A stretch of DNA of 64,000 nucleotides from contig LJCX01000031.1 in assembly GCA_001298545.1 (NCBI GenBank), positions 1-64,000 of the forward strand, written 5' to 3'. This stretch comes from Actinobacteria bacterium OV320. Its GTDB lineage: Bacteria > Actinomycetota > Actinomycetes > Streptomycetales > Streptomycetaceae. Below are positions 1-8,447 of this stretch, one piece after another (the stretch's first letter is position 1; each line of letters opens with the position of its first letter). The position numbers were made by a program, and so were the translations under genes. The notes below the pieces were generated by a model. That model was not told the origin of the DNA. It ran no database searches and was given only the letters and a program-made list of their open reading frames with translations.

Positions 1-8
1 TTCATAGT

Positions 9-128
9 GTTTCGGTGGTCATAGCGTGAGGGAAACGCCCGGTTACATTCCGAACCCGGAAGCTAAGCCTTACAGCGCCGATGGTACTGCAGGGGGGACC
101 CTGTGGGAGAGTAGGACACCGCCGAACA
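9..128 (+). rRNA. rrf: 5S ribosomal RNA
   Basis: This is the complete 120-nt 5S rRNA, the third RNA of a ribosomal operon whose 16S and 23S genes lie before the window. It begins GTTTCGGTGGTCATAGCG and ends CACCGCCGAACA, so the two ends can pair into helix I. The internal block CATTCCGAACCCGGAAG is the conserved actinobacterial loop region. A strong hairpin terminator follows 12 nt later, so no tRNA is attached to this operon end. Confidence 0.97.
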
Positions 129-139
129 AATATTACGGG

Positions 140-170
140 AAACCCCCGCACCTCACGGTGCGGGGGTTTT
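140..170 (+). terminator. Intrinsic terminator of the rrn operon
   Basis: A 13-bp perfect stem (arms 140-152 and 157-169, core CCCCCGCACC/GGTGCGGGGG) with a TCAC tetraloop runs into a short T run. It lies directly after the 5S gene, as expected for the end of the ribosomal transcript. Confidence 0.93.
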
Positions 171-189
171 CTGCGTTACGGTGCATTCT

Positions 190-759
190 ATGTACACGTA
201 TGTGGTTCGGGTCGTGCGGGCTGAAGAGTGGGCCCTGGTGAAGGACCTGCGGTTGCTCGCGCTCAGGGATCCGGTGGCACCGCTGGCCTTTCTGGAGACA
301 TATGAGGCTGCTGCGGTGCGGCCCGACTCCTTCTGGCAGGAGCGGGCGGCCGGAGCGGCCGAGGGGGCTGCCGGCGTACGGCAGTTCGTCGCCGAGGCGG
401 AGGACGGCCAGTGGGCGGGGACGGTCACCCTGCTCCTGGAGGAGGCGGGGACCGTCGACTGGGCCGGTTTCCCCGTAGAACGGCGGCAGGGGCACATCGT
501 CGGGGTCTATGTGCGGGACGAGTGGCGTGGCGGCGGGATGACGCGGGCGCTGCTCGACGCCGCCGTCGACCGGGCCTGGGAGTTGGGGGCCGAGCGGGTG
601 CGGCTCATCGTCCACGAGAAGAACGCGCGGGCGCAGGGGGCGTACCGCAAGGCCGGGTTCATACCGAGCGGGCGGACCGTGCCGTTGGGGCAGGCGACCG
701 GGGAGACCGAGACCGAGCACGAGTTCGTCCTCGAGCGTCCCGAGACGTCAGACCGGTAG
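190..759 (+). CDS. GNAT family N-acetyltransferase
   Basis: This 189-residue protein is a single-domain GNAT acetyltransferase that would use acetyl-CoA; its acceptor substrate is unknown. The fold signature is the acetyl-CoA motif VYVRDEWRGGGMTRALLDAA, followed by the EKNARAQGAYRKAGF segment in which Asn and Tyr are typical of the family. The ATG at 190 is chosen; an in-frame GTG at 181 would add three residues, and neither has a convincing ribosome binding site. It stands alone between the rrn terminator and a convergent gene. Its last 12 nt overlap the 3' end of that gene, so the two transcripts collide. Confidence 0.85.
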   Translation: MYTYVVRVVRAEEWALVKDLRLLALRDPVAPLAFLETYEAAAVRPDSFWQERAAGAAEGAAGVRQFVAEAEDGQWAGTVTLLLEEAGTVDWAGFPVERRQGHIVGVYVRDEWRGGGMTRALLDAAVDRAWELGAERVRLIVHEKNARAQGAYRKAGFIPSGRTVPLGQATGETETEHEFVLERPETSDR

Positions 760-2325
760 GTCGTGGTGCGGCCAGCGGGCCTTGGCCTGTTCGCGGGAGC
801 GGAGCAGGGCCAGGGTGGGCAGGCCCCGGTCGGTGCCGGTGGCCAGCAGGTCCGGGAGCTGGGGGATGGGGGCCACGGCCGCCACATCGTCGAGCACCAG
901 GGACATTGGTGGGTCGAGGCGACCGGAGGATGACCGTTCGGCCATGCGCCGGCCGCGCTCGACCACGCTGGAGACGAGGGCCGTCAGGAGCGGCATCGCG
1001 CCGGGACTGGTCCTGGGGTCCTCGATTGATTCACCGAGCACATAAAGACTTCCCCCTTCGTCCACGAAGGAATCCAAGGCGAGGGCGTCAGTTCGGTTGG
1101 GAGTGCACGCCTCGCGGATGTTCACCGTGGACAGGGCGGAGAGGGCACGGGAAGTCAGTTCCTGGGCGATGTCCCGGCGTTCGGGGTGGGCGGTGAGGGC
1201 GGCTTCGAGTTCGCCCGCCGCGCCCGGGGCGGCCTTGGGGTTGGTCCGGAGGGTGCGGACGGCTTCCTGGATGCCGGTGCCCTGGGACCAGCGGTGGACG
1301 TGGCGGATGGTGCGGCCGTCGATGGCCGCGGCGTGCAGGTAGCTGCGCAGGAGGATTTCGGCGGTGTCGCTGACCGCCTGGTCGAGCCGCGAGGCGGGAC
1401 GTACGGGGGCGAGGAGTGCCGTCGCCCGCGAGATCGCGGTCTGTTTGTCCTCGCAGCCCGTGGTGGGGGACCAGTGGAGACGGGCCGGGGTGTCGCAGAG
1501 GTGGCCGGGGTCGTAGAGGTGGACCGGGCCCAGTTTGGCTCGGGCGTCCTTGGTCTCCTGCCAGAGGATGGGGCTGGAGGTGAGGATGACGGCGGGGCCC
1601 TCGGCGTCGCGGATGGCCTGGATCGCGGTCGCGTGCCGGGTCTCCGGCGGGGCGTAGTGCGCCGCGCCCTCGAAGCGGTTCGCTTCCCATCCGGCAGCCC
1701 GTTCACCAGGAACAGCCGGGAACAGGGCGGCGGCAGCGGACGTCGAGGGCTGTTGTTGCTGGTGTGGTGGGAGGGACGGTGAGAGCGGGGCGGTCGGCGC
1801 GGCCGGCGTCGGCTGAAGGGGCTGCGTCGGTGTCGGCGGCTCGGCGTCCGTCCTGGGGGCGGTCTCGACGCGTTGGGTCGGCACCTCGTGATGCGTCGGT
1901 GGCGTCACGGTCTCCTGGACCGGTGTCGGAGTCGGTGCCAGGTCCGCGCGCTTCCTCGCTCGGACCGCCCGCCATCGGGCGAGTGTCCCCATCACGAACA
2001 CCGTGAGGACGAGCAGGATCATCACCTGGCCGATGAACAGGCCCCAGAACAGCCCGTAGCCCGAGAAGTCCGCCGCCTCCGCTTCGGGCCAGGCGCCGGG
2101 GATGTCGTGGGGCCGGGCGATGAGGTGGCGCATGGCCAGCGGGGTGCGGGTGAAGGTGACGCCCGCGGGCCAGGAGCCGTGCGCGAAGAGGGCCGCCAGG
2201 CCGGTCGCCGTCCAGACCAGCAGGGTCATGCCGAGCAGGAAGGCGAGTATCCCGACCAACAGGCCGTCGGGGATGCCTCCCTGGCCGTGGCCGGGGTCGC
2301 GGCGCTGCTCGTCTCCCGGTCTCAT
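748..2325 (-). CDS. VirD4/TraG-like protein with degenerate P-loop
   Basis: This 525-residue membrane protein is the last gene of the T4SS-like cluster. Two membrane segments lie near residues 20-48 and 92-114, followed by a Pro/Thr/Gln-rich linker (about 130-195) and a cytoplasmic domain. That domain reads like the TraG/VirD4 coupling ATPase: VILTSSP near 246 and LGPVHLYDPG match the stretch that usually follows the P-loop, and LVLDD near 476 looks like Walker B. At the expected Walker A site I see PPETRHA (226-232) instead of a GxGKS/T pattern, so ATP hydrolysis is doubtful. The protein also stops soon after Walker B, where coupling proteins usually continue. The start lies 19 nt after the VirB4-like stop. 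The family call is inferred from motif order. Confidence 0.7.
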   Translation of the reverse strand: MRPGDEQRRDPGHGQGGIPDGLLVGILAFLLGMTLLVWTATGLAALFAHGSWPAGVTFTRTPLAMRHLIARPHDIPGAWPEAEAADFSGYGLFWGLFIGQVMILLVLTVFVMGTLARWRAVRARKRADLAPTPTPVQETVTPPTHHEVPTQRVETAPRTDAEPPTPTQPLQPTPAAPTAPLSPSLPPHQQQQPSTSAAAALFPAVPGERAAGWEANRFEGAAHYAPPETRHATAIQAIRDAEGPAVILTSSPILWQETKDARAKLGPVHLYDPGHLCDTPARLHWSPTTGCEDKQTAISRATALLAPVRPASRLDQAVSDTAEILLRSYLHAAAIDGRTIRHVHRWSQGTGIQEAVRTLRTNPKAAPGAAGELEAALTAHPERRDIAQELTSRALSALSTVNIREACTPNRTDALALDSFVDEGGSLYVLGESIEDPRTSPGAMPLLTALVSSVVERGRRMAERSSSGRLDPPMSLVLDDVAAVAPIPQLPDLLATGTDRGLPTLALLRSREQAKARWPHHDLPV

Positions 2326-2344
2326 GGCGACCCCCTCTCCCGCG

Positions 2345-3775
2345 CTACGCCACCGTCGACTCGGACGAGCCGTCCAAGTCGGCCAGGTGCTGTTCCATGA
2401 AGGCCGCCGCCCGTCGTTCCTGTTCCAGTTCGGCGGCGAGCAGGGCGTCGTCGTCGGACATGGTGCGGTCGGTGGAGGATTCCGTCATCGCCCGGTCGGT
2501 GAAGACGAGTGGCCGTTCCGTCTCGGTGATCAGGTGTTTCACCACCTGCACATTGCCGTTGACGTCCCAGACCGCGATGCCCGGGGTGAGGGTGGGGATG
2601 ATCTCCACCGCCCATCTGGGCAGGCCGATGACCCGGCCCGTCGCCCTCGCCTCGTCCGCCTTCTGGGCGTAGATGGTCCGGGTCGACGCCATCTTCAGGA
2701 TGGCCGCGGCCTCCTTCGCCGCCGCGCCGTCCACCACGTCGGACAGGTGGTGGACGACCGCCACGAACGACAGGCCGAGGCGACGGCCGAACTTCAGCAG
2801 TCGCTGGAACAGCTGGGCCACGAACGGGCTGTTGATGATGTGCCAGGCCTCCTCGACCAGGAAGATGCGCTTCTTCCGGTCGGGGCGGATCCAGGTGTGC
2901 TCCAGCCAGACCCCGACGATCGCCATCAGGATCGGCATGGCGATCGAGTTGCGGTCGATGTGGGACAGATCGAACACGATCAGCGGAGCGTCCAGGTCGA
3001 TGCCCACCGTCGTGGGGCCGTCGAACATGCCCCTGAGGTCGCCGTCGACCAGGCGGTCCAGGACCAGTGCCACGTCCAGGCCCCAGGCCCGTACATCGTC
3101 TATGGCGACGTTCATCGCCTCCGCCGACTCCGGTTCGGGGTGGCGCAGCTGTTCGACGATGTCGGTCAGGACGGGCTGGCGTTCCACGATCGTCTCGTTG
3201 ACGTAGGCGTGGGCGACCTTGAGGGCGAAGCCGGAGCGTTCGTCCAGGCCGTGGCCCATCGCCACCTCGATGATGGTGCGCAGCAGCGCGAGCTGGCCGG
3301 TCGTGGTGATCGACGGGTCCAGCGGGTTGAGGCGGATCCCGTGGTCCAGGGCGGCGGCCGGGTCCAGGCGGATAGGAGTTATTCCCATCGCCTGCGCGAT
3401 GAGGTTCCATTCGCCGACGCCGTCCTCGCCCTGGGCGTCCAGGACGACGACCTGGCGGTCGCGGAAGCGCAGCTGGCGCATGACGTAGGTCTTCTCCAGC
3501 GCCGACTTGCCGTTCCCGGACTCGCCGAGGACGAGCCAGTGCGGGGCGGGGAGCTGCTGGCCGTACAGCTGGAAGGGGTCGTAGATGTAGCCCTTCCCGG
3601 AGTAGACCTCGCGGCCGATGATGACGCCGGAGTCGCCGAGGCCGGGGGCGGCCGTCGGCAGGTACACCGCCTGGGCCTGGCCCGTGGAGGTGCGCACCGG
3701 CAGCCGGGTCGTCTCGACCTTGCCGAAGAGGAAGGAGGTGAAGGCGTCCGTGAGGACGGACAGCGGATCCCGCAT
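2345..3775 (-). CDS. VirB4-like conjugation/secretion ATPase
   Basis: This 476-residue cytoplasmic ATPase resembles the C-terminal motor half of VirB4/TrbE, which powers type IV secretion. Walker A is GESGNGKS (residues 84-91) and Walker B is IFLVEE (about 303-308), followed by AWHIINSPF, typical of the family. The long VirB4 N-terminal domain is missing; part of it may sit in the protein encoded just upstream. The ATG at 3775 is chosen because GGTAGGGG precedes it; an in-frame extension upstream reads as low-quality sequence. It follows the preceding gene by 14 nt, so the two are probably co-translated. Intact motifs suggest that this is the only active ATPase of the cluster. Confidence 0.85.
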   Translation of the reverse strand: MRDPLSVLTDAFTSFLFGKVETTRLPVRTSTGQAQAVYLPTAAPGLGDSGVIIGREVYSGKGYIYDPFQLYGQQLPAPHWLVLGESGNGKSALEKTYVMRQLRFRDRQVVVLDAQGEDGVGEWNLIAQAMGITPIRLDPAAALDHGIRLNPLDPSITTTGQLALLRTIIEVAMGHGLDERSGFALKVAHAYVNETIVERQPVLTDIVEQLRHPEPESAEAMNVAIDDVRAWGLDVALVLDRLVDGDLRGMFDGPTTVGIDLDAPLIVFDLSHIDRNSIAMPILMAIVGVWLEHTWIRPDRKKRIFLVEEAWHIINSPFVAQLFQRLLKFGRRLGLSFVAVVHHLSDVVDGAAAKEAAAILKMASTRTIYAQKADEARATGRVIGLPRWAVEIIPTLTPGIAVWDVNGNVQVVKHLITETERPLVFTDRAMTESSTDRTMSDDDALLAAELEQERRAAAFMEQHLADLDGSSESTVA

Positions 3776-3789
3776 CAGCTCATCAGCCC

Positions 3790-5349
3790 CTACCTTCGGA
3801 TTCCGGTGGCGAACGGGAGGGTGTTCACGAACGCCCGGTGGTGCTCTCGGTCGCACCACTCCAGCTTCAGGTACGACTTGCCGGCCGACGCCCTTATCGT
3901 GCGCTTGTCGCGGGCGAGGGCCTCGGGATTGCGGGAGGAGACGGTGATGTAGCCGACCAGGTTCACGCCGGCCGCGCCGGACGCCAGGTCCTCGCCGCGC
4001 TGGTCCAGCCGGGAGTGGGCGGCCACGTCGCGCGGGTCGACGGTGCGGTTCATCTTGGCGGCCCGGCTCGCCTCGGCGTCGTCGTTCGTCTTCTCCGTCA
4101 GCATGCGTTCGATGGCGACCTCGGTGGGTTCGAGGTCCATGGTCACGGCGACGGTGCGGATGACGTCCGGGGTGTGGACGAGGAGCGGTGCCAGGAAGTT
4201 GACGCCCACCGGGGTCATCGGCCACTCCTTCACCCAGGCCGTGGCATGGCACCACGGGGCACGGGTCGACGACTCACGGGTCTTGGCCTGGAGGTACGTC
4301 GGCTCCATGGCGTCCAGCTCGGCCGGCCAGGCGTTGCGCTTGGTCATCGCCTGGATGTGGTCGATGGGGTGGTCCGGGTCGTACATGGAGTGGACGAGAG
4401 AGGACAGCCGGCCCTGGCCCAGGGGCTGGCGGACGCGGATGTCCGCCTCCTGGAGGCGGGAGCAGATGTCCGTCAGCTCGCGGGCCATGACCACCGCCAG
4501 GCCCGCGTCGCGGTCCAGTTTGCGGCCCGACCGGGGGCGGGCGGCGCGGGCCATGGCGTGCGCCTCGGCGGCCAGTTCGCGGTTGAAGTGCATACAGGCG
4601 ACGAGATAGGCGCGGTGCTGCTCGCTGCTCGTGGACACCATGGACTGGAGCTGGTCGTAGGAGCGGGCCAGCCAGTCGGGGGATTTCTCGTCCCCGCGGA
4701 CGGCGACGTCCTTGGCGTGGGCGTCGGGGTCGGCGGGGAGGGTGCGGGCGAGCATCTGGATGCGGGTGACGAAGCCGTCGCCGTTCGCCACGTGCTTGAG
4801 GAGGGTGCCGAAGCGGTCGACCAGGGCCTCCTGGTCCTCGCTGTCGCGCAGGCCGACGCCCGGGCCCTCGATCTCGATGGCGGCCGTCACCGTGCGGCGG
4901 TCGGCGTGCAGGAGTACGGCGATCTCGTCGGGGCCGAAGGGGGCGGCCAGCCAGCTGATGCGGCCGATGCCCGGGGGCGGGCCGATCTCGATCTCCTGGC
5001 CGTCGAGCCGGGTGCCCGCCTCCATGACCGTCGAGCGGTAGGTCGTGCCTTGGCGCAGGGTGCGCTTGTAGCTGCGGTTGATCTCGAACCACTTGTAGAA
5101 CGTGCGGTGCTTGTACGGCACGTAGACGGCGGCCAGCGCGATCATCGGGAAGCCGCTGAGCAGCACGATCCGCAGGGCGAGGACGGGGACGAGGAGGCCG
5201 CACATCATGCCGAGGAACGCGCCGATGACGATGAGCGCGATCTCGCCGGTCTCGCGGTTGCGGCCGACGATCGCGTTCGGCCGGGCGCGGCCGATCAGAT
5301 ATGTACGGCGGGGCGTGATCGCGTGGGACACGTGGGAATCAGCCGTCAA
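3790..5349 (-). CDS. SCO6880/PrgI-like T4SS membrane protein
   Basis: This 519-residue protein has two close membrane segments (about 38-58 and 60-78) and then a long soluble domain. The layout matches the actinobacterial SCO6880 family. In that family a PrgI/VirB3-like membrane anchor is joined to a region resembling the N-terminal part of VirB4, which would complement the short VirB4-like ATPase encoded next. Translation starts at a TTG at 5349, with GGAGG seven nt upstream. That TTG overlaps the TGA of the preceding gene as TTGA, so translation is coupled. Family assignment rests on layout and neighbours. Confidence 0.75.
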   Translation of the reverse strand: MTADSHVSHAITPRRTYLIGRARPNAIVGRNRETGEIALIVIGAFLGMMCGLLVPVLALRIVLLSGFPMIALAAVYVPYKHRTFYKWFEINRSYKRTLRQGTTYRSTVMEAGTRLDGQEIEIGPPPGIGRISWLAAPFGPDEIAVLLHADRRTVTAAIEIEGPGVGLRDSEDQEALVDRFGTLLKHVANGDGFVTRIQMLARTLPADPDAHAKDVAVRGDEKSPDWLARSYDQLQSMVSTSSEQHRAYLVACMHFNRELAAEAHAMARAARPRSGRKLDRDAGLAVVMARELTDICSRLQEADIRVRQPLGQGRLSSLVHSMYDPDHPIDHIQAMTKRNAWPAELDAMEPTYLQAKTRESSTRAPWCHATAWVKEWPMTPVGVNFLAPLLVHTPDVIRTVAVTMDLEPTEVAIERMLTEKTNDDAEASRAAKMNRTVDPRDVAAHSRLDQRGEDLASGAAGVNLVGYITVSSRNPEALARDKRTIRASAGKSYLKLEWCDREHHRAFVNTLPFATGIRR

Positions 5350-6689
5350 CGCCCTTCACCTCCCGTGCGGTTGTTGCTGCTGTTGCGGGTGTTGCTCGCG
5401 TGCGGGGTGTTGACCGGGCTGCTCGCGCGGGGAGCGGGTGCGGCGGAGGGGACAGATCCGCCGCCTCCGTTCGGGGTGCGCGAACTGTGCGCGGCGACTC
5501 CGCCGGACGCGGGGTTGGAGGGGCGGGCGCCGGAGGACCCGGACTGGCCGCCGTTGTTGTCCGCACGGGTGCTGTGCGCCTTGATGCCCTGGGCGACGAG
5601 GGTCGCCGGGGAGCTGATGACGGCCGCCGCCTTGCCCTCGGCACCCTGCATGATGCGGTTGTTGCGGGAGCCCGCGATCTCGTCGCCGAAGCCGGGGACG
5701 AAGCGGTAGATCATCGCGCTGGCGAAGATGGCGAGCAGGATGATGGAGAGGCCGGAGACGACGGCGGAGAAGGCGTTCGGGCCGTCGGCGGTGGACAGTG
5801 CCCCGGCGAGGCCGAGCACGATCACGATGACCGGTTTGACCAGGATGACGGCGATCATGATGCCGGCCCAGCGGCGGACGTGGCTCCACAGGTTCTTGTC
5901 GACCAGGCCCGCGTAGACGACGGTGCCGAGCAGGGCGCCCACGTAGAGCAGCGCGGCCCGGATGACGAGCTCCAGCCACAGCACCCCGGCCGCGAGGATC
6001 GACACCAGGGACACCACGATCAGCATGATCGGGCCGCCGCCGATGTCCTCGCCCTTGGACAGGGCTGCGGAGAAGGTGCCGAAGAACGTGTCGGTCTGGT
6101 TGCCGGTGGTCTTCGCGAGGACGTCGGTGATGCCGTCGGTGGCGGATACGACCGTGTAGAGGATGAGGGGGGTGAAGGCGGAGGCCAGGACGGTCAGCCA
6201 GAGGAAGCCGACGGCTTCGCCGATGGCGGTGGTGAGGGGGACTCCGCGCACCGCCCTCTTGGCGACGGCCAGCAGCCACAGCAGGAGGGTCAGGACGGTC
6301 GAGGCGGCGAAGACGACGGCGTACTGCTTGAGGAACCGCTCGTTGGTGAAGTCGACGTTCGCGGTGTCCTTGACGGCCTCGCTGAGCTTGTCGACGGTCC
6401 AGGACGCGGCGTCGGCACAGCCCTTGGCGAGGGAGGAGAGGGGGTCGAGGGTGTCGGAGACGCCGGGGTTGGTGGTGGCGCCCGAGTCCGCGTTGCCCCT
6501 CTCGCAGTACTTCTTGGCCTCGCCGGAGATGAGTCTGCAGTCCAGGCTGCCGGACGGGGAGGGCGAGGAGGAGGGCGTCGGGTCGGGCGTCGGAGCCGCG
6601 AAGGCGCGGGTGGCCAGCAGGACGGCCGAGGTCTGGACGGCCGTCACGGCTCCGGCGAGCGTGAGCAGGCGGCGCGGGTTAGCGGGCAT
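5346..6689 (-). CDS. Polytopic membrane protein, VirB6/TrbL-like
   Basis: This 447-residue protein starts with a signal-like segment ending in AFA-APTPDP (cleavage near residue 31). It then has a Cys-containing outer loop and five or six membrane helices between about 110 and 340. The C-terminal tail is rich in Ser, Asn and Gly, with runs such as SNTRNSSNNRTGG. The size and topology fit a VirB6/TrbL channel subunit. The ATG at 6689 overlaps the end of the upstream gene by 11 nt, and the 3' end overlaps the next start as TTGA. A longer in-frame upstream extension is only a shadow of the neighbouring gene. Confidence 0.75.
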   Translation of the reverse strand: MPANPRRLLTLAGAVTAVQTSAVLLATRAFAAPTPDPTPSSSPSPSGSLDCRLISGEAKKYCERGNADSGATTNPGVSDTLDPLSSLAKGCADAASWTVDKLSEAVKDTANVDFTNERFLKQYAVVFAASTVLTLLLWLLAVAKRAVRGVPLTTAIGEAVGFLWLTVLASAFTPLILYTVVSATDGITDVLAKTTGNQTDTFFGTFSAALSKGEDIGGGPIMLIVVSLVSILAAGVLWLELVIRAALLYVGALLGTVVYAGLVDKNLWSHVRRWAGIMIAVILVKPVIVIVLGLAGALSTADGPNAFSAVVSGLSIILLAIFASAMIYRFVPGFGDEIAGSRNNRIMQGAEGKAAAVISSPATLVAQGIKAHSTRADNNGGQSGSSGARPSNPASGGVAAHSSRTPNGGGGSVPSAAPAPRASSPVNTPHASNTRNSSNNRTGGEGR

Positions 6690-7527
6690 ACGTGAACCCT
6701 CCGTACTCCTCGATGGCCTTGCTGATCTCGTCGGAGGTGGCGGCCTGGTCGTCGCCGGGGACGGGGGCGGGCCCGTCTTTCTGCTCGTCGCTGACGATCT
6801 TCCAGTCACCGTCGGTCCACTGGAGGTCGAAGGTCCAGGTCTTCCATGACGAGGTGACGGGGTCGGTGGAACTCGTCCCGGACATGCCGATGAGGCCCAG
6901 GTACCAGACGGCGACCTTGGCGGTGGTGGCCGAGTAGGCCTGGGGCGTGGTGCCCACGGGTACCACCCGGGAGACGAAGGTTTCGCCCTGCGGGGCGTTC
7001 CCGTCGGCGTCCAGGCCCATCTTGGCGAGGAAGTCGGTCGAGTACGCCTGGTCCATGGCGCCCTGGAGTTTGGCCGCGGCGGCGGTGGTGTAGACGGTGT
7101 CGACGAGGTCGTGCCGGCTGTCCGTCCGGAACATCCCGGTCGAGCCGAGCGCCACCGCGTAGTTGGCGGCGGCCGACTGGGCACCCTGCTGGGTGTGTGC
7201 GAACCCCGAGGGGATGCCGCCCGTCTTCGCGTCCACCGGCTTCGTGCCGGTGGCCGCCGTGCTGGTCGCGTCCGGCTTGTCGCCGGTCGTGCCGCTGGCC
7301 GAGGCGGAAGGGGAATCGTCTCCTCCGCGGTTCGCGAAGGCGATCGCCGCGATGAGGAGGACGACGACGCCGACCACCGTGACCAGGCTCCGTGAGGACG
7401 AACGGCCGCCTCTGCGGGCGCCGCCGTAGGGGTCGTTCTCGGGCAGCCGGAGGCGGGTCCTGCCGTACCCGTGCCCCTCGTCGGAGCGCGCGGATTCGCC
7501 GTAGTCGTGTTCGTCGCCGGGAGTCAT
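6679..7527 (-). CDS. Single-pass conjugal-transfer-like protein, VirB8/TcpC type
   Basis: This 282-residue protein has a short charged cytoplasmic tail, one membrane helix (about 47-65) and an extracytoplasmic domain. The first part of that domain is a Ser/Thr/Gly-rich stalk. Residues 120-270 contain a compact alpha/beta region with YAVALGSTGMF and LQWTDGDWKIVSDEQ, which resembles the NTF2-like fold of TcpC/VirB8 assembly factors. The resemblance is by layout and the WxDGDWKI motif, not by a search. It lies about 200 nt downstream of the pilin-like gene and overlaps the next gene by 11 nt. The ATG at 7527 is chosen; residues further upstream look non-coding. Confidence 0.72.
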   Translation of the reverse strand: MTPGDEHDYGESARSDEGHGYGRTRLRLPENDPYGGARRGGRSSSRSLVTVVGVVVLLIAAIAFANRGGDDSPSASASGTTGDKPDATSTAATGTKPVDAKTGGIPSGFAHTQQGAQSAAANYAVALGSTGMFRTDSRHDLVDTVYTTAAAAKLQGAMDQAYSTDFLAKMGLDADGNAPQGETFVSRVVPVGTTPQAYSATTAKVAVWYLGLIGMSGTSSTDPVTSSWKTWTFDLQWTDGDWKIVSDEQKDGPAPVPGDDQAATSDEISKAIEEYGGFTYAR

Positions 7528-7728
7528 GCCGCGTAGGCCCCCTCGCTGCCGTACCGGGACGCGTACAAGTACGACGGTAGCCGTGCTGGTTCCCGCGCGG
7601 GCGCGGTGTGGTGACTCGACATCAGGGACATCAGGGAAACGCAACCTCAGCCGGTGGGCACGACAGGTGGGTGGGGGTGGCGGGCCGGGCGTGCCCGGAC
7701 GGTACTGGGGGTGGTGCGCAGGCCGCGG

Positions 7729-8037
7729 CTACACGGCCATGCCGTACACGATGGTGAACAGCGTCCCGAGGGAGCCGATGATGAAGACCCCTGTCAGCCC
7801 GGCGATGATGAGGCCCTTGCCCTGTTCCGCACTGAAGGTGTCCCGCAGGGCGGTCGCGCCGATGCGCTGCTTGGCCGCGCCCCAGATGGCGATGCCGAGG
7901 CAGAGGAGGATGGCGACCGCCATCACGACCTCGATCATCACCTTGGCCTCGTTGCCCAGGCTGCCGAAGGGCCCCCAGTCCGGAGCGATCCCACCGATGA
8001 TGGTGTTGATATCGCCTTTGTCGGCCGCGAACAGCAT
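7729..8037 (-). CDS. Small two-helix membrane protein, VirB2/TrbC-like
   Basis: This 102-residue protein has two membrane helices (about 35-54 and 77-97) joined by a short charged loop containing KQRIGATALRD. That is the topology of VirB2/TrbC pilins and of the small first subunits of actinobacterial secretion clusters. It is the first gene of the leftward cluster. The ATG at 8037 has AGGGG upstream; an in-frame GTG at 8046 sits too close to that site. Unlike VirB2 it lacks an obvious long signal peptide. Its role as pilin or channel subunit is inferred from position and topology. Confidence 0.7.
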   Translation of the reverse strand: MLFAADKGDINTIIGGIAPDWGPFGSLGNEAKVMIEVVMAVAILLCLGIAIWGAAKQRIGATALRDTFSAEQGKGLIIAGLTGVFIIGSLGTLFTIVYGMAV

Positions 8038-8447
8038 GTAAGTCACCGCCCCTGATGGGTAGTTCCGCAGTTCCTCTGCGGGTGTGCAGAGGTCACGCCT
8101 CATTCTCGCCGACAAAGTCGCCGTCGTATGTCGACTTGGCGTCATTGGCGGACGGGAGTCGTACGAATAGCTCGTATGGTCACTCTGTGTATCACAGCAG
8201 GTCACGCCGGGCAATGAGGCCGGAGCGGAACCTGTGGTGTGGTTCCGTCGTTAGCCCACTTCACGGCCCTGCGCCGTTTCTGACGGCTGGTCGGGTGAGC
8301 GTACGTTTCGATGTTCTCATGACGTTGCGCACACCGGGCATGGCGAACGGGCCACGGCTGGATGCCGAGGCCCGTTCGTCCTTTCACCACGTGTGGCCCC
8401 CACGGCCCACGGTGGCTGTTCTGTTGTGGCTTTCGCCTGACGGCAGG
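8038..8447. other. Intergenic region before the T4SS-like cluster
   Basis: These 410 nt hold no gene that I can support. The right part carries a strong hairpin (8344-8378). The left part must contain the promoter of the leftward cluster, but no unambiguous -35/-10 pair could be chosen by eye. Confidence 0.6.
8344..8378 (-). terminator. Hairpin downstream of the sedolisin gene
   Basis: Arms CGAACGGGCC (8344-8353) and GGCCCGTTCG (8369-8378) pair perfectly. After one A-A mismatch, CGGC and GCCG extend the stem around a TGGAT loop. It lies about 70 nt after the stop of the leftward protease gene, so it is a plausible terminator insulating the next leftward cluster. It has no long T run. Confidence 0.6.

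Noticed and set aside
173..189. tRNA gene after the 5S rRNA
   Set aside because: A terminator follows the 5S gene and the GNAT gene begins at once; no cloverleaf sequence is present.
2102..5709. Long rightward open frames of about 620 codons opposite the T4SS-like genes
   Set aside because: They are antisense shadows of GC-rich genes; their translations are rich in Asp/Gly/Val/Arg without domains, while the minus-strand frames carry motifs.
748..8037. Integrated conjugative element
   Set aside because: No integrase, relaxase, replication gene, att repeat or tRNA junction is visible, and base use is like that of neighbours.
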